The notes beneath the pieces are model-generated. The model was not told the origin of the DNA. It searched no databases and was given only the letters and a program-made list of their open reading frames with translations. A program made the translations under genes and the position numbers. 64,000 bases of DNA, taken from CAWANF01 sp963783355 (GTDB lineage Bacteria; Bacteroidota; Rhodothermia; Balneolales; DATFMH01). Of this stretch, positions 36,458-45,737 are shown piece by piece (position 1 is the first letter of the stretch; the number at the start of each line of letters is the position of its first letter). The stretch is from positions 496,001 through 560,000 of the forward strand of contig CAWANF010000005.1 of assembly GCA_963783355.1 (NCBI GenBank), given 5' to 3'.

Positions 36458-36805
36458 TCAGTTCCGGCCTTTTTCCTTGATACGGGCAGCCTTGCCTCTT
36501 CTTTCACGCAGGTAATACAATTTTGCCCTGCGTACACGGCCCCGTTTTCTGACTTCTATTTTGGCAATGTATGGAGATGCATAAGGAAAAATACGCTCAA
36601 CACCAACAGAATTAGATATTTTCCGAACGATGAAGGATCTTCCGGCACCACTGCCTTTCGATGAGATGACAACTCCTTCATATTGCTGTATTCTTTCCTT
36701 TTCGCCTTCTTTTACACGATAATGCACATTGATCGTGTCGCCCGGAGCGAAATCCGGTATATCTTCCCGAACTTGCGTTTGTTCTACTAACTTCAGCTTG
36801 TCCAT
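36458..36805 (-). CDS. rplS: 50S ribosomal protein L19
   Basis: L19 lies at the subunit interface of the ribosome. The 115-residue protein has the normal length and motifs: DFAPGDTINVHYRVKEG, YEGVVISSKG and the basic tail RRAKLYYLRERRGKAARIKEK. It is the last gene of the ffh-rpsP-rimM-trmD-rplS run, the classical order, 27 nt after trmD. Confidence 0.98.
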   Translation of the reverse strand: MDKLKLVEQTQVREDIPDFAPGDTINVHYRVKEGEKERIQQYEGVVISSKGSGAGRSFIVRKISNSVGVERIFPYASPYIAKIEVRKRGRVRRAKLYYLRERRGKAARIKEKGRN

Positions 36806-36832
36806 TTTTTTAATCCTGTTAGCCTTTAAGCA

Positions 36833-37525
36833 TTAATGTTCATTAATAAATTTTTCATATAAATCCGGTCGCAGCTTTTTTGTTCGCTGCAACGCCTGTT
36901 CATTTCTCCAGGCGCTAATTTTTGAATGATCCCCTGATTGCAGAACTTCCGGTACTTTTAAACCACTGAATTCAGCCGGACGAGTATAAACCGGCGGTGC
37001 CAGCAATCCATCCTGAAAAGAATCATCCAGGGCACTTTCCGAATCACCAAGAACTCCCGGCAATAAACGAATGATCGAATCGACCATCAGCAAGACCGGC
37101 AATTCACCTCCGGAAAGCACAAAATCACCGATGTTGTATTCCTTTGTAATCAACGATTCCCGTACTCGCTGATCAATTCCTTTGTAATGACCGCAAAGGA
37201 ATATCAAATTTTCATTTAAAGACAACTTGTTAGCTTCCTGTTGATCGTACAACTCTCCGTCGGGTGCCGTGAATATGATTTCACCATATTTCCTGTTCGA
37301 TTTTAAACTTTCGACGCAATCGAATATTGGCTGTGGTGCCAAAACCATTCCGGCTCCTCCACCATATGGATAATCATCAACTTTGCGATGTTTGTCTTTG
37401 GAATAATCTCTCAGGTTGTGAACATTTATCTCAACTAAACCAGCCTCCCTGGCATTCCTAATTATGCTGCCATTCAGCGGGCTTTCAAGTAATTCCGGTA
37501 CAGCCGAGATAATATCTATTCTCAT
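36833..37525 (-). CDS. trmD: tRNA (guanine-N1)-methyltransferase TrmD
   Basis: TrmD methylates G37 of tRNAs, preventing frameshifts. The 230-residue SPOUT-fold protein shows DDYPYGGGAGMVL, the knot loop FVLSGGELPVLLMVDSIIRL and PGVLG, with the C-terminal domain. It follows rimM by 10 nt. Confidence 0.97.
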   Translation of the reverse strand: MRIDIISAVPELLESPLNGSIIRNAREAGLVEINVHNLRDYSKDKHRKVDDYPYGGGAGMVLAPQPIFDCVESLKSNRKYGEIIFTAPDGELYDQQEANKLSLNENLIFLCGHYKGIDQRVRESLITKEYNIGDFVLSGGELPVLLMVDSIIRLLPGVLGDSESALDDSFQDGLLAPPVYTRPAEFSGLKVPEVLQSGDHSKISAWRNEQALQRTKKLRPDLYEKFINEH

Positions 37526-37535
37526 AATTACGAGA

Positions 37536-38078
37536 TCAAAGGTTCACGAACCGATCGATATTTTTCCCAATTATATGGTGCTTTGTGATGTCGTAACCCA
37601 CGATATATTCCTCAACAAAAGGAATCATGAAATGGCCCTTAGGCCCGGTTACTTCTAAAATCGGGTGTGCCGGATTATCTATGATATCCACTATCACACC
37701 ATATTCGTCGCCCTGTTCGGAAACCAAATCAAAATCAATAAAGTCGTATTCAACTTCCTGTTCATTCTGATCGGCCAATTTGAAATCATTTGAGCTGACA
37801 AACAGTACCCGATTTTTAAATTCATCCACACCGTTTTTATCGGTGATTTGTTCAAACTTTACAAAGAACGTGTGTTTATTATTCTTTTCAGTCATTTTAG
37901 AGTATTCCACCCGCATCGGGAAGAAATCTCCTCGCTCGTTTCTGACATAAAAAAGAACTATATCTTCAAGAAATACCGGATTATTTACTTCCGGTTTTAT
38001 CACCATTTCGCCATTTAGTCCGTGCGATCTCAATACCGTTCCAACGGCTTTAAATGCTTCAGAAGCAGCACTATTCAT
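37536..38078 (-). CDS. rimM: 16S rRNA processing protein RimM
   Basis: RimM helps maturation of the 30S head and binds ribosomal protein S19. The 180-residue protein has the N-terminal RimM barrel (GTVLRSHGLNGEMVIKP) and a C-terminal PRC-barrel (VSEQGDEYGVIVDIIDNPAHPILEV, FMIPFVEEYI). It stands 49 nt after rpsP. Confidence 0.93.
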   Translation of the reverse strand: MNSAASEAFKAVGTVLRSHGLNGEMVIKPEVNNPVFLEDIVLFYVRNERGDFFPMRVEYSKMTEKNNKHTFFVKFEQITDKNGVDEFKNRVLFVSSNDFKLADQNEQEVEYDFIDFDLVSEQGDEYGVIVDIIDNPAHPILEVTGPKGHFMIPFVEEYIVGYDITKHHIIGKNIDRFVNL

Positions 38079-38127
38079 ATTATCAATGATTTAATAATGC
38101 GTAGCTTCCGAAAGGATGGCGATACGA

Positions 38128-38952
38128 TTATTTTTTTTCTTTTTCACTATCCTCAGCATCTGCCTTCTCAGCTTCCGCTTTCGGTTCTTCCTTTTCTTTT
38201 GCCGCAGCTTCCGTTTCTGCATCTGTTTTAGAATCTTCCTTAACCTCTTCTTCTGCAGGTTTCTCAGCTTTTTTTGCTTCTGCAGCTTCTTCGGTTTTTT
38301 CTTCAGATGCTTCTTCCGTCTTAGCTTCTTCTTTTACTTCCTCAGCAGCCGCTTCCTCTACAGGTTTTTCAGCTTTTTTTGCTTCTGCAGCTTCTTCGGT
38401 TTTTTCTTCAGATGCTTCTTCCGCCTTAGCTTCTTCTTTTACTTCCTTAGCAGCCGTTTCTTCTGCTTTGGCTTCTGCCGCAGCTTTTTCTTCAGCTTCT
38501 TTCTTGGCTTTGGCTTTGGCTTCTGCTTCGGCTTGTTTTTTAGCTAATTCTTCCTGCTCTTTTTCAAACTTCTTTTGTTCGGCTTCCAGAGCAGCTTTTT
38601 TACGTTCGGCAGCCGTCAGGACATTACCATCTCCGCCTTTTTGCTCTTTCCATTCTGAAACAGCCTGATCAATTTCTTCATCAGATTTATTCCAGCGCTT
38701 TAAGTGCATGCGGTAGTAAATACCTTCCGTTTTTAACAGGTTCCGTACCGTATCGCTGGGCTGTGCGCCTGTGTTTAACCAATAGATTATACGATCTGTT
38801 TCCAGGCGAACAACATTGGGTTGAGCCAAAGGATTATACCGACCGAGATCTTCTATAATACGTCCATCACGTGGTGAACGAGTGTCTGCCGCTACAATGT
38901 GATAATACGGCTTTTTCTTCCGTCCACGTCTCTGTAATCGTATCTTAACCAA
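38128..38952 (-). CDS. rpsP: 30S ribosomal protein S16 with a long charged C-terminal extension
   Basis: The first about 85 residues are a normal S16 (MVKIRLQRRGRKKKPYYHIV, RDGRIIEDLGRYNPL, DRIIYWLNTGAQPSDTV). The remaining 190 residues are low-complexity, rich in Ala, Glu and Lys, probably disordered or helical. Typical S16 has 80-90 residues, and Bacteroidota versions often have a shorter tail. The tail contains two copies of a 35-residue unit (EEAKxEEASEEKTEEAAEA core) encoded by a 105-bp tandem DNA repeat. The tail is in frame without stops, so it is likely made. It is the second gene of the ffh run. Confidence 0.95.
   Translation of the reverse strand: MVKIRLQRRGRKKKPYYHIVAADTRSPRDGRIIEDLGRYNPLAQPNVVRLETDRIIYWLNTGAQPSDTVRNLLKTEGIYYRMHLKRWNKSDEEIDQAVSEWKEQKGGDGNVLTAAERKKAALEAEQKKFEKEQEELAKKQAEAEAKAKAKKEAEEKAAAEAKAEETAAKEVKEEAKAEEASEEKTEEAAEAKKAEKPVEEAAAEEVKEEAKTEEASEEKTEEAAEAKKAEKPAEEEVKEDSKTDAETEAAAKEKEEPKAEAEKADAEDSEKEKK
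38256..38465 (-). repeat. 105-bp tandem repeat, two copies, inside the rpsP tail
   Basis: Copies at 38256-38360 and 38361-38465 are nearly identical over most of their length and encode 35 residues each. The period is a multiple of three, so gain or loss of a copy keeps the frame. Confidence 0.85.
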
Positions 38953-39016
38953 AATTTAACTCCGAATATGGTTTTTATTTTCAGGATTTAGTTTAATGTA
39001 TAATTGGGAAAAATTG

Positions 39017-40357
39017 TTACCTATTCATCAATGGCAAACCTTTCAAACCTTGCATGGCCCGACCCATTTTGCCCATTTTTGACATTGTTTTCATCATCTT
39101 CTTCATTTGCTCGAATTGTTTGAGCAAATCATTCACATCCCTGACCTTTGTTCCCGAACCTTGAGCTATCCGGCGCCTTCTGTTTCCATTGATAATTTCC
39201 GGATTTTGTTTTTCCTCGTAGGTCATAGAATTAATGATGGCCTCAATCGGCTTAAAGGCATCGTCATCGACTTCAACATCTTTTAAACTCTTATTCATAC
39301 CGGGAATCATACCAACCAAATCGGCTATTGATCCCATTTTCTTAATCTGCTGAAGCTGGTGATAGAAATCTTCCAGGTTGAAGGTATTCGCCTTAATCTT
39401 AGACTCTAATTTTAAGGCTTCCTTCTCATCAAATTGTTTTTGGGCTTTTTCCACCAGGGAAACAACATCGCCCATACCGAGAATTCGCTGCGCCATCCGA
39501 TCGGGATAAAAAGGCGCCAGGGCATCCAGTTTTTCACCGGTGCTGACAAACTTAATAGGTTTTTCAACAACCGAGGTAATGGATAAAGCCGCACCGCCAC
39601 GGGTATCACCGTCCAGCTTGGTCAGAACCACACCGTCGAAATCAATACGCTGATTGAATTCCCGGGCTGTATTCACCGCATCCTGTCCGGTCATAGAATC
39701 GACAACAAACAGGATCTCATTCGGTTTAACTACTTTCTTAATTTCAGCAACTTCGTTCATCATGTCTTCATCGACATGCAAACGGCCGGCCGTATCAATA
39801 ATCACTACATCACAGGCACGGGCTTTAGCTTCCGATACAGCTTCTTTAGCTACCCTTATGGCATCTTTCTCTTCAATAGAATAAACCGGCACATCAATCT
39901 GAGCTGCCAGTGTTTTCAGCTGATCAATAGCAGCCGGACGATAAACGTCGGCAGCAGCCAATAATGGCGTGTGATTTTCTTCCTTAAGGTATCGTGCTAA
40001 TTTACCGGCAAAAGTGGTTTTACCGGAACCCTGCAAGCCCGCAATCAAAATAATCGTCGGCGGGACTTGTGAAAAACGAATTTCTTCATGTTCCTTACCC
40101 AAAATCGTTGTCAGTTCATCATATACGATTTTGGTAAACATCTGCCCCGGAGATACGCTCGTCAAAACGCTAGAATCCATCGCCTCGTCTTTTACTTTAT
40201 TAGTAAATTCACGGGCTACCTCATAATTAACATCGGCATCCAGCAATGCACGGCGTATCTCACGGATAGTCTCAGCGACATTGACATCACTGATCTTCCC
40301 GCTGCCACTCATCTTCTGAAAAGCAGATCCTAATTTTTCGGATAGATCTTCAAACAT
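39017..40357 (-). CDS. ffh: Signal recognition particle protein Ffh
   Basis: Ffh binds signal sequences and SRP RNA for co-translational membrane targeting. I choose the start at 40355-40357 (MFEDLSEKLG), the usual N-terminus, giving 446 residues; an upstream in-frame start would add 28 non-conserved residues. The N and G domains contain GLQGSGKTT and DTAGRLHVDEDMM. The methionine-rich M domain ends with GRAMQGLKGLPLMNR. It leads the run to rpsP (64 nt gap). The SRP RNA gene was not found in this window. Confidence 0.96.
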   Translation of the reverse strand: MFEDLSEKLGSAFQKMSGSGKISDVNVAETIREIRRALLDADVNYEVAREFTNKVKDEAMDSSVLTSVSPGQMFTKIVYDELTTILGKEHEEIRFSQVPPTIILIAGLQGSGKTTFAGKLARYLKEENHTPLLAAADVYRPAAIDQLKTLAAQIDVPVYSIEEKDAIRVAKEAVSEAKARACDVVIIDTAGRLHVDEDMMNEVAEIKKVVKPNEILFVVDSMTGQDAVNTAREFNQRIDFDGVVLTKLDGDTRGGAALSITSVVEKPIKFVSTGEKLDALAPFYPDRMAQRILGMGDVVSLVEKAQKQFDEKEALKLESKIKANTFNLEDFYHQLQQIKKMGSIADLVGMIPGMNKSLKDVEVDDDAFKPIEAIINSMTYEEKQNPEIINGNRRRRIAQGSGTKVRDVNDLLKQFEQMKKMMKTMSKMGKMGRAMQGLKGLPLMNR

Positions 40358-40636
40358 GGTTCTAAAATTGTCTTTGTATACTTCGGTTGAAAAGTCTCGT
40401 AAATTAGGAACAAAATTTCCTTTTATCAAGACATTATCCACATTAAGTTTGGAAATTCAAAACCAGTCATTTCATTTAAAAATGACAATTCCATTTATTT
40501 CCTTCGCAGTTAAGTAGAATCTTTTTAAAACAATGCCTATTCTTTGCTGTAATCATGTTACGTGTGATACCTGTGGAAATTTTACTGACTGAACACTTTT
40601 ATATAACTGAAAAATCATTATCGGAGTATCATTATT
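40358..40636. promoter_or_regulatory. Divergent intergenic region, ffh / fabI
   Basis: A 279-bp AT-rich gap that should hold both promoters. It contains a 7-bp inverted repeat with a 7-nt loop (GTCATTT 40466-40472, AAATGAC 40480-40486) and one sequence matching a DnaA box (TTATCCACA, 40434-40442). No gene or RNA is recognised. Confidence 0.45.
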
Positions 40637-41479
40637 ATGAATAAAGAAACAGGTTACGGCCTTTTGAAAGGTAAAAAGGGCCTGATTTTCGGAGCTTTAG
40701 ATGAGCGCAGTATTGCCTGGAGGATTGCTCTTGCCTGTAAAAGGGAGGGTGCAGAATTTGTTCTTTCTAATGCACCGGTAGCACTTCGCCTCGGCCAATT
40801 AGATGCATTATCGAAAGAAACCGGCGCTGAAGTTATTGCCTGCGATGTAACCAGAGACGAAGATATTAAAAGCCTGCTGGAACACGTAAAAGAGAAATTC
40901 GGAAAAGTTGATTTCATTCTTCATGCCATTGGCATGTCGCCAAATATCCGAAAAAAAAGAGAATATACCGATCTGAATTATAATTTTTATATGCAGACTC
41001 TGGATATTTCAGCAGTTTCACTACATAAAATTCTTCATTTCGCAACGGAAGATATTGATGTGCTCAAAGACGGATCCAGTGTTGTTGCTCTTACCTACAT
41101 TGGTGCTCAACGTATTTTCTCAAAATATTCTGATATGAATGATGCAAAAGCATTGCTCGAAAGCATCACCCGAAATTACGGAAGCCGATTAGGTAAACGC
41201 AAAATCCGCGTTAATACGGTTTCCCAGGCTCCAACAGAAACTTCAGCCGGGGCTGGCATAACAGGATTCGATAGTATGTACACATTTGCAGACAAACTGG
41301 CTCCACTCGGAAATCCGACGGCCGACGATTGTGCTGATTACGTCGTTACCCTGTTTTCCGACCTGACTCGTATGGTCACTATGCAAAATCTTTATCATGA
41401 TGGTGGTTTTTCGACCACCGGCATCAGCGAAAAATTCGTCGACATTCTTTTTAAAATGCACGAAGACGAAAACAAATAA
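40637..41479 (+). CDS. fabI: Enoyl-[acyl-carrier-protein] reductase FabI
   Basis: FabI performs the last reduction in each cycle of fatty-acid elongation, using NAD(P)H. The 280-residue protein is an SDR of the FabI type: nucleotide site GALDERSIAW (19-28), HAIGMS, and the catalytic Tyr154 / Tyr164-x6-Lys171 set in LTYIGAQRIFSKYSDMNDAK. The NDMxDxK-like form of this motif resembles Bacteroidota FabI proteins. The end HDGGFSTTGIS is typical. Single gene, then ruvC 39 nt later. Confidence 0.95.
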   Translation: MNKETGYGLLKGKKGLIFGALDERSIAWRIALACKREGAEFVLSNAPVALRLGQLDALSKETGAEVIACDVTRDEDIKSLLEHVKEKFGKVDFILHAIGMSPNIRKKREYTDLNYNFYMQTLDISAVSLHKILHFATEDIDVLKDGSSVVALTYIGAQRIFSKYSDMNDAKALLESITRNYGSRLGKRKIRVNTVSQAPTETSAGAGITGFDSMYTFADKLAPLGNPTADDCADYVVTLFSDLTRMVTMQNLYHDGGFSTTGISEKFVDILFKMHEDENK

Positions 41480-41518
41480 AATTCCGGAACTATTATTTAT
41501 TTCTCCGGGGAGGCCTTC

Positions 41519-42097
41519 ATGGCATCAATCATTTTAGGTATCGATCCTGGCTCACGGGTCTTGGGTTATTCAGTTTTAAAGAGTGATAACGGAAAACTTA
41601 CTGTTTTGCTGTGCGAGGTGTTGCGTATGGCCCAGATGGAAAATCACGCTGATCGCCTTCAATTTATTTTCGAAGAGATAAGCAAAGTCATTCAAAAGTA
41701 TAAACCGGAATCCGTTGCTATTGAAACACCTGTTTTTGGCAAAGATCCACTGGCCATGCTCAAACTCGGACGCGCACAGGCAGCGTGTATGCTGGCGGTT
41801 ACTTCCAACGGAATTCCCGTCATTGAGTATTATCCGAAAGTTGTGAAGAAATCCATCACTGGCCGCGGAAATTCGAGCAAAGATCAGGTTGCTTTTATGC
41901 TCGATAAAATGGTGGCTTTGCCCAATAAGAAACTACCCAAAGACGCTACCGATGCCCTGGCTGTTGCATGGTGCCATATGATGAAAAAAAAATCAGTGGA
42001 ATCCGGTGTACCGCAATCGAAAGGCCGACTGCACCAAAATCATAAAACATCTTCGTGGGTCGAGTTTATACGCAATAATCCTGACCGCGTCAAATAA
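41519..42097 (+). CDS. ruvC: Crossover junction endodeoxyribonuclease RuvC
   Basis: RuvC resolves Holliday junctions made and moved by RuvAB. The 192-residue protein has the first catalytic Asp9 in LGIDPGSRVLGYS, Glu69 in VAIETPVF, and the C-terminal acidic pair in KDATDALAVAWCH. A strong ribosome binding site (GGGGAGG) stands just before ATG 41519, which is notable because many genes here lack one. It is followed by ruvA after 21 nt; ruvB is not in the window. Confidence 0.95.
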   Translation: MASIILGIDPGSRVLGYSVLKSDNGKLTVLLCEVLRMAQMENHADRLQFIFEEISKVIQKYKPESVAIETPVFGKDPLAMLKLGRAQAACMLAVTSNGIPVIEYYPKVVKKSITGRGNSSKDQVAFMLDKMVALPNKKLPKDATDALAVAWCHMMKKKSVESGVPQSKGRLHQNHKTSSWVEFIRNNPDRVK

Positions 42098-42118
42098 ACA
42101 ACATGCTAAACGATTGAT

Positions 42119-42718
42119 ATGATAGCGTATCTGAAAGGAACTTTGATATCAAAAGCACAGAATCAAACTATTATTGATGTTGGTGGGGTGGGCTATATGG
42201 TTGGTATTTCCACACAGACCTTTTCCGAACTGCCATCCGATAGTTCTCCGGTTAAACTTTATATCTACCATCATTTTACGGAGTCGGAACAACGTTTATA
42301 CGGATTCTTAAATAAAAATGAAAAAAACTTATTTGAATTATTAATCACAGTTAAAAGCATCGGGCCAAAATTAGCCTTAACAATGTTGTCCGGCATGTCG
42401 GCACAGCAAATCATAGAAACCATTGCCAACCAGGATGCCATTAATTTGTCACGCATACCTGGAATTGGTAAAAAAACGGCCGAACGCATCGTATTGGAAT
42501 TAAAAGACAAATTAGATTCTGTATTAAGTTCTGATATTAAATCATCCCGTTCCCTACCGGTAAATCAGATTTCTGACGAAGCCATTTCTGCATTAATAGC
42601 ACTTGGTTACCGTAAAACTGATTCAGAACGGGTTGTTTTGCAGTCCCTTCGTGGAAATTCATCCCCAAAAAATGTATCAGATCTCATACGAGAGGCATTG
42701 AAATCACTTAATAAATAA
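42119..42718 (+). CDS. ruvA: Holliday junction DNA helicase subunit RuvA
   Basis: RuvA tetramers bind the Holliday junction and load RuvB. The 199 residues cover the OB domain (MIAYLKGTL, DVGGVGYMVGIS), two helix-hairpin-helix motifs (KSIGPKLALTMLSG; LSRIPGIGKKTAERIVLELKDKL) and the C-terminal domain that contacts RuvB (SALIALGYRKTDSERVV). Probably co-transcribed with ruvC. Confidence 0.97.
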   Translation: MIAYLKGTLISKAQNQTIIDVGGVGYMVGISTQTFSELPSDSSPVKLYIYHHFTESEQRLYGFLNKNEKNLFELLITVKSIGPKLALTMLSGMSAQQIIETIANQDAINLSRIPGIGKKTAERIVLELKDKLDSVLSSDIKSSRSLPVNQISDEAISALIALGYRKTDSERVVLQSLRGNSSPKNVSDLIREALKSLNK

Positions 42719-42834
42719 TAATTTCTTAACTTTCACCCGTTTATTTCTCAAAAAGGCTTGATTATATTTACGCATTGTCATACCGGTATTCATTTTAAAC
42801 CGGGTCAGACGTTTTATTAACAAAAGCATCTATC

Positions 42835-43515
42835 GTGCCCAAAAAAACTATCCTTGTAGTAGACGATGAAAAAGACCTTCTGGATTTGATTGAATACAAT
42901 CTTAAAAAAGAAGGTTATGAAGTATTAAAAGCGGATAATGGTTTAGATGGTATTTCGCTCGCCAAACAAAGAGTGCCCGATTTAATCATCCTTGATGTAA
43001 TGATGCCCCATATGAGCGGCATCGAAGTGTGTGAAGTGCTCAGGAAGAATGAAAAATTGCACAAAACGCCGATTGTATTTTTAACTGCCCGATCCGATGA
43101 ACGAACAGAAATCGAAAGTCTGAATATTGGCGGAGACGACTTCCTCACCAAACCTATCAGCACTACAAAACTGATATCCCGAATTAATGCTGTATTGCGC
43201 CGGGTTGAGGACACTTCAAATACCATTAACAATATTATTCAGGTTCATGATTTGAAAATTGACCGTGAACGTTATATTGTTACACGTAATAGTGATGAAT
43301 TCCAGTTACCCAAGAAAGAATTTGAACTTTTATTCTTTTTAGCTAGCAGAAAGGGAAAAGTACTCGATCGGCAAACACTCCTGAATGAAGTTTGGGGAAA
43401 TAATATATATGTGATTGATCGTACTATCGATGTTCATATTCGTAAAATTCGGGAAAAACTGGGTGAAGATTATATTGAAACGGTAAAAGGTGTCGGATAT
43501 CGATTTAAAGAATGA
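42835..43515 (+). CDS. phoB: PhoB/OmpR-family response regulator
   Basis: A 226-residue response regulator. The receiver domain has acidic residues Asp10-Asp11, phospho-acceptor Asp54 (LIILDVMMP) and Lys106 (FLTKPIS). The C-terminal winged helix ends GVGYRFKE. The start is GTG at 42835, which fits the usual PKKTILVVDDE N-terminus. The histidine kinase gene follows with a 4-bp overlap. The pair resembles PhoB-PhoR of the phosphate response, but no phosphate transport genes are nearby, so the signal is not certain. Confidence 0.9.
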   Translation: MPKKTILVVDDEKDLLDLIEYNLKKEGYEVLKADNGLDGISLAKQRVPDLIILDVMMPHMSGIEVCEVLRKNEKLHKTPIVFLTARSDERTEIESLNIGGDDFLTKPISTTKLISRINAVLRRVEDTSNTINNIIQVHDLKIDRERYIVTRNSDEFQLPKKEFELLFFLASRKGKVLDRQTLLNEVWGNNIYVIDRTIDVHIRKIREKLGEDYIETVKGVGYRFKE

Positions 43516-44591
43516 GTGAAAACCGCTCCAGAAATTTTTTTTTCAGAACCGGATTGCGCCTGGCTTCATATTCCGGTTTTTTATTTTTTTTAATTTCACT
43601 TTTGATTATTGGCTTCATGATCGGCTGGTCCGTCGCTTTTGGAACGGCTATCATTCTGGGGCTTTCGGGAGCCATTGTTATCTACTTGATATCTTTGATA
43701 TATCTGAATCCGAAATTTAATCGCCTGCAAAAAGGACTTTTAAATATTTCTGATCAAAACTTTCAAGCCAATGAAAAAGGATTTATACTCGAAAATGATG
43801 ACCTCGATCGGCTTTATAACTATTCTATTTCTACTAACAGTACTATTGAAAGAGAGATTCAAAGGCTAAAACGAATCGAAAATTATCGGAAGGAATTTAT
43901 TGGTGATGTCTCTCATGAACTTAAAACGCCAATATTTGCCATTCAGGGATTTATTGAAACATTATTAAACGGTGCTCTCGAAGATGAAGAAGTGAACCGC
44001 GAATTCCTAAAGAAGGCAATGAGAAATGTAAACCGGCTCATTTATCTCACCAATGATCTTATGGAAATATCCAAGTTGGAAGCCGGTGAGATGAAAATAC
44101 ATTTTCAAAATCTTCAGCTAAAACCCATAATCCTTGAAATTGTAGAAAATCTGCAGTATAAAGCCGAACGGGAGCATGTCACTATCGTTGTCAATGATAT
44201 CGATGAACATTTAGTTGTCAAAGCCGAACGGAATCAGATCAGGCAGGTTATTAACAACCTCATAGACAATGCCATTAAGTATAATAAAGATGGCGGAATG
44301 GTGTATGTGGGAGTAAGGACGTACATCAAGGATAAAAATAAAGTAGAAGTTTATGTTAAAGATACCGGAATTGGTATCGATCCTAAGGATATGCAACGTC
44401 TTACCGAACGATTTTACCGGGTAGATAAATCACGTTCCCGCGATAAGGGAGGAACCGGTCTCGGATTATCAATTGTAAAGCACATGATAGAAGCTCATGG
44501 AGAACAACTATTCATCGACAGCACTCCAAATTCAGGCAGCACATTTAGTTTTACGTTAAAACGGTCTAAACATGTTTCAGGTTCAAAATAA
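43512..44591 (+). CDS. phoR: PhoR-like sensor histidine kinase
   Basis: A 359-residue membrane kinase. Two transmembrane helices (about 20-40 and 43-64) are separated by almost no periplasmic loop, so it probably does not sense an external ligand directly. The HisKA domain has His135 in FIGDVSHELKTP, and the ATPase domain has the N, G1 (VKDTGIGI), F and G2 (GGTGLGLSIVKH) boxes. No PAS domain is evident. ATGA overlap with the regulator gene indicates coupled translation. Confidence 0.9.
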   Translation: MSENRSRNFFFRTGLRLASYSGFLFFLISLLIIGFMIGWSVAFGTAIILGLSGAIVIYLISLIYLNPKFNRLQKGLLNISDQNFQANEKGFILENDDLDRLYNYSISTNSTIEREIQRLKRIENYRKEFIGDVSHELKTPIFAIQGFIETLLNGALEDEEVNREFLKKAMRNVNRLIYLTNDLMEISKLEAGEMKIHFQNLQLKPIILEIVENLQYKAEREHVTIVVNDIDEHLVVKAERNQIRQVINNLIDNAIKYNKDGGMVYVGVRTYIKDKNKVEVYVKDTGIGIDPKDMQRLTERFYRVDKSRSRDKGGTGLGLSIVKHMIEAHGEQLFIDSTPNSGSTFSFTLKRSKHVSGSK

Positions 44592-44642
44592 TATTGTGTA
44601 ATTTACCCGTCACCAATCAACCGCAACAAAACTTGTTTATAC

Positions 44643-45734
44643 ATGACATACGCTGTAATAATGGCCGGGGGTGTAGGTACGCGTTTCTGGCCACAAAGCA
44701 GGCAAAGTAAACCAAAACAATTTTTAAATTTCTTCGGTAACCGGTCATTATTGCAAAATACTGTTGATCGCATCAAAAAACTGGTCCCCTCAGATTGTAT
44801 CTATGTCATTACGAATGAGCGATATACCGATTTAGTTCAACAACAAGTCCCGGATATTCCGGTTGAAAATATAATTGGAGAAACCATTGCCAGGAACACT
44901 GCACCTTGCATTGCTTTAGCCGCGGCCGTAATACGGCAACGGGATCCGGAAGGAACAATGATTGTCTTACCTTCAGATCATCACATTTCTAAACCCGATC
45001 AATTTATTAAAGTATTAGAAACCGCTGTTAAAACAGCAAACAAGAATTCTAATATTGTCACTATCGGAATAAAACCACATCGCCCAGAAACCGGATACGG
45101 CTACATCCAGTTTAGCGATGAAGAATTCGGCTCGAATGGAGATATACCGACCTATAATGTCGTGACATTTGCTGAAAAACCGGATTATGAAACCGCTATA
45201 GAATTCATTAATTCCGGAGATTTTCTCTGGAACAGCGGTATGTTTGTCTGGCGTGCTTCTGCAATCTTAAATGAAATTCAACATTATTTGCCTCAAATTG
45301 CACGTCAGGTGGATGTTCTTAAGAATTCTTTAAACAGATCCGGCCTTAATAAAGATTTAATTGATACTTTCTACCATAATTGTATTTCTATCAGCATCGA
45401 TTACGGGGTTATGGAAAAGGCTAAAACCGTATATGTTGTTCCGGGTGATTTTGGCTGGAACGATGTGGGAAGTTGGCTTGCGGCGTATGAATTAGAAGAA
45501 AAGGATTCGGAAGGCAATGTCGTCAATGTTCCATATTCCAGGCTGATTAATTCAACTAATTGTTTCATACGCTCAGATTCTGATACGAAAAAGCTCATTG
45601 CCATTGTCGGTTTACAGGGCGTAGCGGTTGTTGATACAGATGATGCTCTTTTAATCTGCCGGCTGGATGCTTCCCAGGACGTCAAAAAAGTAGTCGAATC
45701 CCTGGACAATTCCGATTCTGAACAGTTCAAATAG
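44643..45734 (+). CDS. manC: Mannose-1-phosphate guanylyltransferase
   Basis: The enzyme makes GDP-mannose from mannose-1-phosphate and GTP, for glycans or lipopolysaccharide. The 363-residue protein has the signature MAGGVGTRFWPQSRQSKPKQ, the IGETIARNTAPC segment, the metal-binding LPSDHHI and the EKP motif, and FLWNSGMFVW. The C-terminal isomerase domain of bifunctional forms is absent. It ends 3 nt before the stop of the convergent metallo-hydrolase gene, leaving no room for a terminator. Confidence 0.94.
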   Translation: MTYAVIMAGGVGTRFWPQSRQSKPKQFLNFFGNRSLLQNTVDRIKKLVPSDCIYVITNERYTDLVQQQVPDIPVENIIGETIARNTAPCIALAAAVIRQRDPEGTMIVLPSDHHISKPDQFIKVLETAVKTANKNSNIVTIGIKPHRPETGYGYIQFSDEEFGSNGDIPTYNVVTFAEKPDYETAIEFINSGDFLWNSGMFVWRASAILNEIQHYLPQIARQVDVLKNSLNRSGLNKDLIDTFYHNCISISIDYGVMEKAKTVYVVPGDFGWNDVGSWLAAYELEEKDSEGNVVNVPYSRLINSTNCFIRSDSDTKKLIAIVGLQGVAVVDTDDALLICRLDASQDVKKVVESLDNSDSEQFK

Positions 45735-45737
45735 AAT

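Noticed and set aside
38116..38547. A plus-strand open frame of 143 residues very rich in Phe, Leu, Cys and Ser
   Set aside because: It is the antisense of the repetitive Ala/Glu/Lys tail of rpsP. The low complexity removes stops from other frames; no family features.
40434..40442. TTATCCACA, a perfect DnaA box, considered as an origin marker
   Set aside because: It is single. About two matches to TTATNCACA are expected by chance in 64 kb on both strands, and no cluster or dnaA/dnaN gene is near.
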